A stretch of DNA of 11,348 nucleotides from an uncultured Lachnospiraceae bacterium. Its GTDB lineage: Bacteria > Bacillota > Clostridia > Lachnospirales > Lachnospiraceae. The DNA is taken from the NCBI GenBank assembly GCA_958426095.1, contig CATZYB010000074.1:1-11348 (forward strand). Reading direction: 5' to 3'. Below, one piece after another: positions 6,155-11,348 of this stretch (positions are counted from its first letter, which is position 1; each line of letters opens with the position of its first letter). The notes beneath the pieces were generated by a model, which saw nothing but the letters and a program-made list of their open reading frames with translations, was not told where the DNA came from and did not search any database. The position numbers were made by a program, and so were the translations under genes.

Positions 6155-6498
6155 TTCAACCGCCAGAATACACAGATGGAGCCTTTAGACTATATAAGAT
6201 AAAGACGGATACATCCGAAGACTATCCAAAGAAATATCTTGAAGACACGAAAACAGTAATATGGTACAGAGAAATAGCCGTTTTTGATCGTGTCCGATAT
6301 GAGTTTGACCAGGGCGGAAAAGAGGTTACCATGAAAATTCGGATTCCTATGTTCCGGGGGATAGATAGTCAATGCGTATGCCTGATTGGAAATACGAAGC
6401 ATCAGGTGTACAATGCGGCTCATACTAAGGACAAGAATGGGTTTCCAGAAACCGAACTTACTTTAATCCGACCAGAAAAGGAGTTGGACACATTATGA
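6151..6498 (+). CDS. head closure / head-tail joining protein
   Basis: This 115-residue, beta-rich protein sits directly after the connector, the normal place for the SPP1 gp16-like head closure (stopper) protein that seals the portal after packaging. Strands can be traced in KTVIWYREIAVFDRVRYEF (35-53), EVTMKIRIPMF (58-68), SQCVCLIGNTKHQVYNAAHT (73-92) and TELTLIRPEKEL. The pattern of a small beta barrel ending in a hydrophobic T-L-I-R-P strand fits the Phage_H_T_join type families, which are very divergent. The start ATG 6151 overlaps the connector stop (ATGA), and the stop overlaps the next start the same way, so the joining genes are read as a coupled series. It could also be a related neck protein; order is the main evidence. 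Confidence 0.68.
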   Translation: MIQPPEYTDGAFRLYKIKTDTSEDYPKKYLEDTKTVIWYREIAVFDRVRYEFDQGGKEVTMKIRIPMFRGIDSQCVCLIGNTKHQVYNAAHTKDKNGFPETELTLIRPEKELDTL

Positions 6499-6839
6499 CA
6501 AAAAAAGAATTAAGCGAGCTGCTTCATTCGGTGGGCATTCCGGTAAACGAGGGGATATCTAGTGATGAGAATATGAACAAATATCCCAGAATTGTCTATT
6601 GGCCCTATGCGGAGCAGGACGAGATGGCATCTGGGGAAGATTACCACAATATTGTCACTTATCAGATATCCTTCTGGTCTAGAACGCCACAACATGAGAA
6701 ATTTAAAGAGTTGCGAGAAAAACTTCGGAAGATTGGCCAGCATCCATTATTTAACCATGAATATGTTGAGAGTGATCCAATCTTTGCAAGAACATGGCAT
6801 ACATATTTTGGTTTGGATGTGATTGAGGATGGCGAATGA
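6495..6839 (+). CDS. tail terminator / tail completion protein
   Basis: This 114-residue protein has an N-terminal helix (KKELSELLHSVGIPVNEG), a short strand IVYWPYAEQDE, then YHNIVTYQISFWSRTP (50-65), a helix EKFKELREKLRKIG, and the end strand YFGLDVIEDGE. The layout of a Y-Q-I-S-F-W strand followed by a helix and a final strand is that of tail terminator proteins (lambda gpU / SPP1 gp17 type), which cap the tail tube and join it to the head. The start at 6495 overlaps the previous stop by ATGA. It overlaps the next gene by 11 bases. The exact role among the neck proteins is inferred from order; these small proteins diverge quickly. Confidence 0.66.
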   Translation: MTKKELSELLHSVGIPVNEGISSDENMNKYPRIVYWPYAEQDEMASGEDYHNIVTYQISFWSRTPQHEKFKELREKLRKIGQHPLFNHEYVESDPIFARTWHTYFGLDVIEDGE

Positions 6840-7188
6840 TACGGATACAGAGGGCTTTGACGAACTCGAAGAGTTACTCAAACAGTATGAGGTCAACGAG
6901 GAAAAAGTTTTAAAAGCATTGGAAAAGGGAGCAAATATGCTTGTCATAGACGTGCGAAAGCTGCCAAGACCAAGGTCATCGATGAATGGCCGGGGATATA
7001 CGCATTTGATCAATACTGTAACAAGCGGAAGATTTAAGCGCGAGATCGAAGTTGGGTGGGGGAAGTATTATGGCCCGATGGTTGAACGCGGTACCAGAAA
7101 AATGCGAGGGACACCCCATATAAAAACAGTGTTTGAGAGGAATAAAGGGAAATATTATGAAGCGATTGAAAAAGAGTTATTCAGATAG
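6829..7188 (+). CDS. HK97 gp10-like tail/neck protein
   Basis: This protein of about 119 residues carries the signature of the HK97 gp10 family: VGWGKYYGPMVERGTRKMRGTPHIKTVFERNK near residues 75-106, with the conserved Y-G, V-E-x-G-T and P-H positions. Members are neck or tail-completion proteins found between the head closure protein and the tail tube gene. The N-terminus is acidic (NDTDTEGFDELEELL) with a helix through LKALEKGANMLVIDVRKLP. I chose ATG 6829 (MANDTD); the frame is also open from a TTG at 6823, and neither start has a clear ribosome site, so it is probably translated by coupling with the preceding gene, whose stop lies 11 bases inside. A short gap with AAAGGAG leads to the tail tube gene. 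Confidence 0.85.
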   Translation: MANDTDTEGFDELEELLKQYEVNEEKVLKALEKGANMLVIDVRKLPRPRSSMNGRGYTHLINTVTSGRFKREIEVGWGKYYGPMVERGTRKMRGTPHIKTVFERNKGKYYEAIEKELFR

Positions 7189-7203
7189 AAAGGAGAGGAA
7201 AAG

Positions 7204-7827
7204 ATGTCAATAACAACAAAACGGCCGCCTATAAAAGAAACAGTCGGAGCACAGTATATCTGTTTTAACACGATGACAGAAGATAAAGAATGGACAAAGA
7301 ATTATGAGCCGGATGTTGAACGGACCGCCGTCGTCAAAAAAGTGACAGTGACCGAAAACGCAGAATCTAATGACGTCTATGCAAGCGGCGAGGTGTACGA
7401 TACAGAAAGCGCAATGTCATCAATTAGCATCGAAGTAGAGGTTATTGCTTTTCCGGCGGATACAATTGCGAGAATGCGAGGCGAAAAAGTGGAAACCAGT
7501 GGGCTTATTCTTAGTGGTTCCAAAAACGAAAGACCATTTTTTGCATATGGCAAAGTTGTCAAGTTAAAAGGTGGGCATGTGCGTTATGAATGGTTTCCGA
7601 AATGTAAGCTCGTAGAGAATAGCGACGAAGCTTCTACAAGAGAGGAGTCTTTCTCGGAACAGACGGATACAATTACCATCAAAGCATATGCTTTCGATGA
7701 AAAAGGCAATATACGTTCCAAAGCAGATTCCTCAGCATCAAATTTTCCTGAAACATTGACGGAGGAAAAATTTTTTGGAAAACCAATTCTTGCTAATGAT
7801 GATTTGGAAACGGCGATTGCAGGATAA
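7204..7827 (+). CDS. major tail (tube) protein, phi13 family
   Basis: This 207-residue protein matches the phi13-type major tail protein of Gram-positive siphophages. It polymerises as rings around the tape measure to form the tail tube. Features are an Ala/Val-rich strand pair around ERTAVVKKVTVTENAESNDVY, the central SSISIEVEVIAFPADTIARMRG (72-93), the turn NERPFFAYGKVVKLKGGHVRYEWFPKCKL, typical of the family, and a long loop then strand QTDTITIKAYAFDEKGN. The tail end NDDLETAIAG is short, with no added Ig-like domain. The start ATG 7204 has AAAGGAG five bases upstream of the spacer, a strong site as expected for a high-copy protein. It sits directly before the chaperone G gene, the fixed order in siphophages. 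Confidence 0.92.
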   Translation: MSITTKRPPIKETVGAQYICFNTMTEDKEWTKNYEPDVERTAVVKKVTVTENAESNDVYASGEVYDTESAMSSISIEVEVIAFPADTIARMRGEKVETSGLILSGSKNERPFFAYGKVVKLKGGHVRYEWFPKCKLVENSDEASTREESFSEQTDTITIKAYAFDEKGNIRSKADSSASNFPETLTEEKFFGKPILANDDLETAIAG

Positions 7828-7839
7828 AGAGGTGGACGA

Positions 7840-8178
7840 GTGAAAGGGCATTTTATCGATTTGATGGATGGGACAAGACTTACTATCAAAGTTAATTTTG
7901 GCACAATATATTATATGCAGAAGCAAAAAGGATATTATCGCCTGGCGAAAAAAGCGGAGAAGAATCCCAAAAGCTTGACAGAACAAGAAAGCTTTGATAT
8001 GGCAGCCAATATCATTTATGCAATGATTCGAAGCAACGGCCGAAGCATTACTTTTGATGAAGCGCTTGCCTTGGTTCCGCCGGACACTAAAGACATTGAA
8101 CGTGTATTAAAAGCGTTCCGGAAAGAATACGAGGCTTATAGTAAAAAAAAACAGGCGAAGGCGAGTGTGGCGCCTTAG
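7840..8178 (+). CDS. tail assembly chaperone G
   Basis: This 112-residue protein is the zero-frame product of the G / G-T pair. The chaperones bind the tape measure and recruit tube subunits, and are not part of the finished virion. The start is GTG 7840 after GAGGTGG. The sequence is a small beta start (GHFIDLMDGTRLTIKVNFGTIYYMQKQ) followed by helices (EQESFDMAANIIYAMIRSNG and KDIERVLKAFRKEYEAYSKKK), as usual for gpG-like proteins. The C-terminus KKKQAKASVAP lies after a run of nine A, where part of the ribosomes should slip into the -1 frame. The stop TAG is 8176-8178, inside the 3' arm of the frameshift hairpin. Confidence 0.88.
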   Translation: MKGHFIDLMDGTRLTIKVNFGTIYYMQKQKGYYRLAKKAEKNPKSLTEQESFDMAANIIYAMIRSNGRSITFDEALALVPPDTKDIERVLKAFRKEYEAYSKKKQAKASVAP

Positions 8179-8330
8179 ATATTAAGTGGCCTGAGTATAT
8201 GGTAGCAGCAAAAGAAATGGGAATGAGCGAAGATGAATTCTGGAATGCAGACCCGATTTTTTTTAACCAGTGCTATGAGATTTTTTGCCTAAAGCGGCAG
8301 TGGGAGGTGAGGGAAATGTATGGCAGATGA
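7840..8330 (+). CDS. tail assembly chaperone G-T fusion by -1 frameshift
   Basis: Reading 7840-8151 in frame 0 and then 8151-8330 in the -1 frame gives about 163 residues: 104 from G plus a 59-residue T part. The T part begins TGEGECGALDIKWPEYMVAA and includes KEMGMSEDEFWNADPIFFNQ and LKRQWEVREMYGR, ending at TGA 8328-8330. The pattern of a Trp-Pro start, G-x-S-x-x-E-F-W and a final helix is that of T domains, which bind the tape measure. The T part has no start of its own with a ribosome site, and it fills precisely the 142 bases between G and the tape measure. The alternative +1 frame meets TAA within about ten codons. The fusion is inferred from frame, motif and signal, and is a conserved siphophage strategy. 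Confidence 0.88.
8143..8176 (+). other. -1 programmed frameshift signal (slippery run plus hairpin)
   Basis: Nine A in a row (8143-8151) are read as AAA AAA AAA in frame 0, giving A-AAA-AAA slippery heptamers. Six bases downstream, AAGGCG (8158-8163) pairs perfectly with CGCCTT (8171-8176) around a 7-base loop. Slip site, spacer and stem match the standard design of a -1 shift, and the stem covers the frame-0 stop region. Confidence 0.85.
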
Positions 8331-10203
8331 TCTGAAACGTGTTGGTCTTGTTTTTAAGGCGGATGGAACGGTTGATTTTAATAAAAGCTTGAAAGAAGTA
8401 AATGCCTCTATTCAGGAAAATCGTACAGCATTTAATCTGGTAAAATCGACTTGGGACGAAAATACAAAGAGCCTGGATAAGCTGAGAGCGACACAAGAAT
8501 ATTTGACAAAACAGACAAAAGACTATACAGATAAAGCCACTATGCTCGAACGTCAATTAAAAGAACTTGAATCTGCGGAAGAAAGAGATGAAAAGGCAAT
8601 CCAAGATAAAAAGAGCCAGTTGAATCAGGCACAGACATCTCTGAATAATTATAAGCGTGGATTGGCTGATGTTGAAGAAAAATTAAAGAGTGGTGCGTAT
8701 AAAACTGAGCAATATACAAAAAAACTGAATGATTTAGGCGAAAAAGCTAAAAATGTCGGTGATAAACTGAGTGGCATTTCGACGGCTGCAGCAGGCATTT
8801 TAGCTGGAGCAACAGCCTTGGTGCCAGCTACGGAAGAATACCGGAAAATCATGGCATCTCTGGAATCATCCAGTGAACTTGCGGGTTATACAGCAGAAGA
8901 AACTGAACAGACCTACAGGAAACTTTTTGGAGTTCTTGAGGATGATCAGACGGCTGCGACGACGACGGCAAATCTTCAGGCCATTGGACTGTCTCAGGAA
9001 GAACTGACACAAATTACAGAGGGAACTATTGGAGCCTGGGCAAAATACGGGGACAGCATACCCATTGATGGATTGGCCGAAGCCATTAATGAAACTGTTA
9101 AGGTAGGACAAGTGACAGGGACGTTCGCTGATGTCCTTAATTGGGCTGGTACATCAGAGGATGAATTTAATGAGAGGCTGGCTGCTTGCAGCAGTGAATC
9201 CGAACGCACCAATCTGATTATGCAAGAACTTGCAAGTCAGGGACTCACAGAGGCGGGAAAGAAGTGGCAGGAAAATAATAAAAATTTGGTTGAAGGCAAC
9301 CAGGCTACAGCGGATATGAAAGAAGCTACAGCGGAACTGGCAGAAACGGTTGCACCGATAGTTACGGAAGTTACAAAGATTGTAGCTGAATTATTAGGGA
9401 AATTTAACAAATTGCCGACGAGCGTACAAGCTGTCATAGGTATTGCGCTTGCGTTGGTGGCGGTATCATCTACGCTGTTTAGTACTATTGGCAACGTTAG
9501 CATGGGAATATCAAGTATGATAGGCTTTATGAATGGCGGAACGGCAGCGGCCAAGGTGCTAGGGACGGCATTAAAGTTTGCAGGTGTTATTGGCGCTGTA
9601 GCAGCCATTATAGCCATTTTTGTAACACTGTACAATAAATGTGAGTGGTTCAGGAATGCAGTAAACAGTGTGGCTGCTTTTGTGGTCGATTTTATAAGGG
9701 CATCGATTGGCGAAATAAAGGGAATGGGGCAAGGTATTGGAGATTTCTTTTCAGGTGTTGCCAATGCAGTAAAGAATCTATTTTCATTTAACTGGTTGCC
9801 AAAAATCAAACTTCCACACTTTAAGATCACTGGCGGATTTAGCCTGATGCCACCGAAGGCGCCAAAATTTGATGTTGAGTGGTATGCCAAAGGGGCGATA
9901 TTAAATCGACCGACCATATTTGGAGCGAATGGCGATAATCTTATGGGCGGTGGAGAAGCTGGACCAGAGGCGGTCATGCTGATAAGCCTTTTAAAGCAGT
10001 ATATTCGCGATGAAATACAGCAGAACAATTCTTTGCTGGCGAAACTTTTAATAGAAGCCATTAAGAGTCTGGAAATAAAGGCTGTGAATAATATCACCAT
10101 TGGAGATAAAAGACTGTATCAGCTCATCACTGAAATGGTGATCAAAGAGATATCATCAAAGGTCGGAAGCCAGAGAGCTTCAAAGGGGGTAAGCTATGCT
10201 TGA
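8320..10203 (+). CDS. tape measure protein
   Basis: This 627-residue protein fills the tail tube and sets its length. At the usual roughly 0.15 nm per residue it would predict a tail near 90-95 nm, on the short side. Order of parts: a long coiled-coil N-terminus (21-150, with many Lys/Glu/Gln and KDYTDKATMLERQLKELE), a small hydrophobic stretch (154-169), a globular helical domain (170-340, including TAEETEQTYRKLFGVL and NWAGTSEDEFNERLAACSSE, typical of phage-related TP901 tape measures), two or three hydrophobic segments (371-390, 408-437, 446-460), and a Gly/Pro-rich end with FKITGGFSLMPPKAPKF and GGGEAGPEAVMLISLLKQYI, the common C-terminal signature. The start ATG 8320 overlaps the end of the G-T frame; a GGGAGGTGAGGG stretch precedes it. 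It overlaps the Dit gene by 8 bases. Confidence 0.95.
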   Translation: MADDLKRVGLVFKADGTVDFNKSLKEVNASIQENRTAFNLVKSTWDENTKSLDKLRATQEYLTKQTKDYTDKATMLERQLKELESAEERDEKAIQDKKSQLNQAQTSLNNYKRGLADVEEKLKSGAYKTEQYTKKLNDLGEKAKNVGDKLSGISTAAAGILAGATALVPATEEYRKIMASLESSSELAGYTAEETEQTYRKLFGVLEDDQTAATTTANLQAIGLSQEELTQITEGTIGAWAKYGDSIPIDGLAEAINETVKVGQVTGTFADVLNWAGTSEDEFNERLAACSSESERTNLIMQELASQGLTEAGKKWQENNKNLVEGNQATADMKEATAELAETVAPIVTEVTKIVAELLGKFNKLPTSVQAVIGIALALVAVSSTLFSTIGNVSMGISSMIGFMNGGTAAAKVLGTALKFAGVIGAVAAIIAIFVTLYNKCEWFRNAVNSVAAFVVDFIRASIGEIKGMGQGIGDFFSGVANAVKNLFSFNWLPKIKLPHFKITGGFSLMPPKAPKFDVEWYAKGAILNRPTIFGANGDNLMGGGEAGPEAVMLISLLKQYIRDEIQQNNSLLAKLLIEAIKSLEIKAVNNITIGDKRLYQLITEMVIKEISSKVGSQRASKGVSYA

Positions 10204-10894
10204 TATTCAGTACAATGACATAAGAAGCTCATCTTTGAAAGCCTTTATAAAAGAACGTCCAAGTATTCCAGCGGCCAAGCGGGCCTACAGAGAAATCGAA
10301 GTGCCGGGAGTCAACGGAACATATTTACAAGATGAAGGGCGCTTTGAAAGTACCGAGATAGCTGTTCCAATGAATTACATAGGGCCGGAAGATAAATGGT
10401 CTAAGCGATGGCGGAAAATACAGAAATGGTTGTCGGGAACAAATGGTGAATTGGTATTTTCGGATAACCCTGATTACTATTATAGAATTGCCCGTGTGAA
10501 TCTAAGTGACAATGAGCATAAAGGGCGAAGAATAGGTGATTTTACCGCAACGTTTATTACCAAAGACGGATTGGAATACCTGAGGTCAGGAAAAGAAAAA
10601 TATGATTTAAAAGATTTGTCATGGAATCCGGGAGAGGTGGCTTTTCCGGATTATTTTATTTCTGGTATCGGGGTCTGCACCATATCTGTTAATGGAAATG
10701 TTTTCGAGGTGAAATTGAATGGTTCAGTAATTTTAGATACAGAGCGGCGCCTCATATATCTTCCGGACAAGACAATCGTCAATAATATCGGAAAAGGCGA
10801 TTTCGAAAATCTTTATCTTCAACCCGGCCAGAATACCATATCTGTTTCAAAAGGATTTGTTGTAAAAGCAATTCCTCATTGGAGGTGCCGGTAA
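10196..10894 (+). CDS. distal tail protein (Dit)
   Basis: This 232-residue protein is a phage tail component of the Sipho_tail / Dit family, forming the hexameric hub at the tail end that links the tube to Tal and to receptor-binding proteins. The N-terminal domain (1-130) includes REIEVPGVNGTYLQDEGRFE (32-51), EIAVPMNYIGP, WSKRWRKIQKWLSG with the usual helix, GELVFSDNPDYYYRIARV and IGDFTATFITKD. The C-terminal domain (from about 140) is galectin-like, with GIGVCTISVNGNVFEV, VILDTERRLIYL and LQPGQNTISVSKG. It is a compact Dit with no carbohydrate-binding insertion, so receptor binding must be carried by other genes. The start ATG 10196 sits after AAAGGGGGT within the tape measure end. The stop overlaps the next ATG by one base (TAATG). 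Confidence 0.92.
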   Translation: MLDIQYNDIRSSSLKAFIKERPSIPAAKRAYREIEVPGVNGTYLQDEGRFESTEIAVPMNYIGPEDKWSKRWRKIQKWLSGTNGELVFSDNPDYYYRIARVNLSDNEHKGRRIGDFTATFITKDGLEYLRSGKEKYDLKDLSWNPGEVAFPDYFISGIGVCTISVNGNVFEVKLNGSVILDTERRLIYLPDKTIVNNIGKGDFENLYLQPGQNTISVSKGFVVKAIPHWRCR

Positions 10895-11348
10895 TGATTG
10901 AGATATATAATGCAAATAATACGGATTTTGACATGAACGGGAATATAACTCTGGTGCCGAAATCCTGTATTATTGATGCCGAACTTAATGGAACATGGGA
11001 AATGCGATTAGAACATCCGGTTGATAAGGATGGAAGATGGAGATATATCGTTGAGGGAGCTGTTATTGCGGCTCCTTTTTTAACATCCAAAAAGCAATTG
11101 TATCGAATTTATTGGAAACACAAGGGGATAACTGGAATATCAGCAAAGGCCCGGCCGATATTTATGGATGCGGCTGGAGAAGTGTTTTTGAACGATGTAA
11201 GACCAACAACAAAAAATGGACAGGACGCCTTGGATATTATGATGGAGGGCCAGACGAAATATAAAGCTGTATCGAATATAATAGATGTTTCTACAGCGTA
11301 TTATATTCGGAAAAATCTGATTGAAGCTATTCAAAGCGACATGGATCA
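10894..11348 (+). CDS. tail-associated protein / tail endopeptidase (Tal), N-terminal part
   Basis: A frame from ATG 10894 stays open to the window edge for 151 codons. GGAGGTG (10881-10887) precedes it at good spacing, and the start overlaps the Dit stop. Visible are MIEIYNANNTDFDMNGNITL, the hairpin IIDAELNGTWEMRLEHP, the loop DKDGRWRYIVEGAVIAAPFL, then QLYRIYWKHKGITGISAKAR and IFMDAAGEVFLNDVRPT. This is the N-terminal pattern of phage minor structural / Tal proteins (prophage endopeptidase tail family), which form the trimeric tip below Dit and may carry a cell-wall hydrolase or fibre domain further on. That part lies outside the window, so enzyme activity cannot be judged. A terminator-like hairpin sits in codons 55-63. 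Confidence 0.88.
   Translation, partial: MIEIYNANNTDFDMNGNITLVPKSCIIDAELNGTWEMRLEHPVDKDGRWRYIVEGAVIAAPFLTSKKQLYRIYWKHKGITGISAKARPIFMDAAGEVFLNDVRPTTKNGQDALDIMMEGQTKYKAVSNIIDVSTAYYIRKNLIEAIQSDMD
11056..11081 (+). terminator. terminator-like hairpin inside the Tal gene
   Basis: GGAGC (11056-11060) pairs with GCTCC (11071-11075), extended inward by T-G and G-C pairs to 7 bp around a 6-base loop, and six T follow (11076-11081). It lies 163 bases into an open gene and encodes VEGAVIAAPFL. It may cause partial termination or be a product of Pro-Phe codons; activity is unproven. Confidence 0.33.

Noticed and set aside
8502..8530. TTGACA followed by a TATACA-like box inside the tape measure gene
   Set aside because: Spacing is about 15 bases, the -10 box is poor and it lies inside a long coding gene; expected by chance in AT-rich sequence.
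9237..10100. Antisense frame of 287 codons within the tape measure gene
   Set aside because: It lies wholly opposite a confidently identified gene, has low-complexity composition mirroring the tape measure codons, and shows no recognisable motif or ribosome site.
1..11348. CRISPR array, tRNA, integrase, attachment site, toxin-antitoxin or defence genes
   Set aside because: No repeat array, tRNA-like fold or matching protein was seen on either strand; the window is occupied by packaging and structural genes.

Overview
The window is the front half of the late (morphogenesis) module of a tailed phage or prophage with a siphovirus-type non-contractile tail and an HK97-type head. The host looks like a low-to-moderate GC Bacillota, most likely of the class Clostridia: the sequence is AT-leaning, Shine-Dalgarno sites are strong (AAAGGAG, GGAGGTGAT), GTG starts occur, genes are tightly coupled by ATGA/GTGA overlaps, and protein families are those of Clostridia siphophages (P27 TerS, COG4626-like TerL, phi13-type tail tube). 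No attachment site, integrase, repressor or tRNA is visible, so prophage and lytic phage cannot be told apart. All supported genes lie on the + strand.

Layout: 3-65, end of an unidentified gene; 66-317, a leader region with a 42-residue basic small ORF that starts inside a perfect 9-bp hairpin and ends against a terminator-like hairpin; 318-650, HNH endonuclease; 651-777, non-coding stretch with the best candidate for the cos site; 778-2756, small and large terminase; 2749-5874, portal, ClpP-type maturation protease and major capsid protein; 5876-7188, four small head-tail joining and tail completion proteins; 7204-7827, tail tube protein; 7840-8330, tail assembly chaperones G and G-T joined by a -1 frameshift; 8320-10203, tape measure protein; 10196-10894, distal tail protein; 10894 to the window end, the N-terminal part of the tail-associated (Tal) protein.

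The genes work as one assembly line. HNH, TerS and TerL cut and pump DNA through the portal into a capsid that is matured by the ClpP-like protease. The connector and stopper close the head. The tail tube polymerises around the tape measure with the help of G and G-T. Dit and Tal cap the tail tip.

The gene content is conventional and I found no new enzymatic system or defence island. The less ordinary signals are in the RNA: a start codon held in a hairpin, a possible leader/attenuator ahead of the late operon, a well-formed frameshift signal, and three intrinsic-terminator-like hairpins inside reading frames, two of which bracket the major capsid gene.
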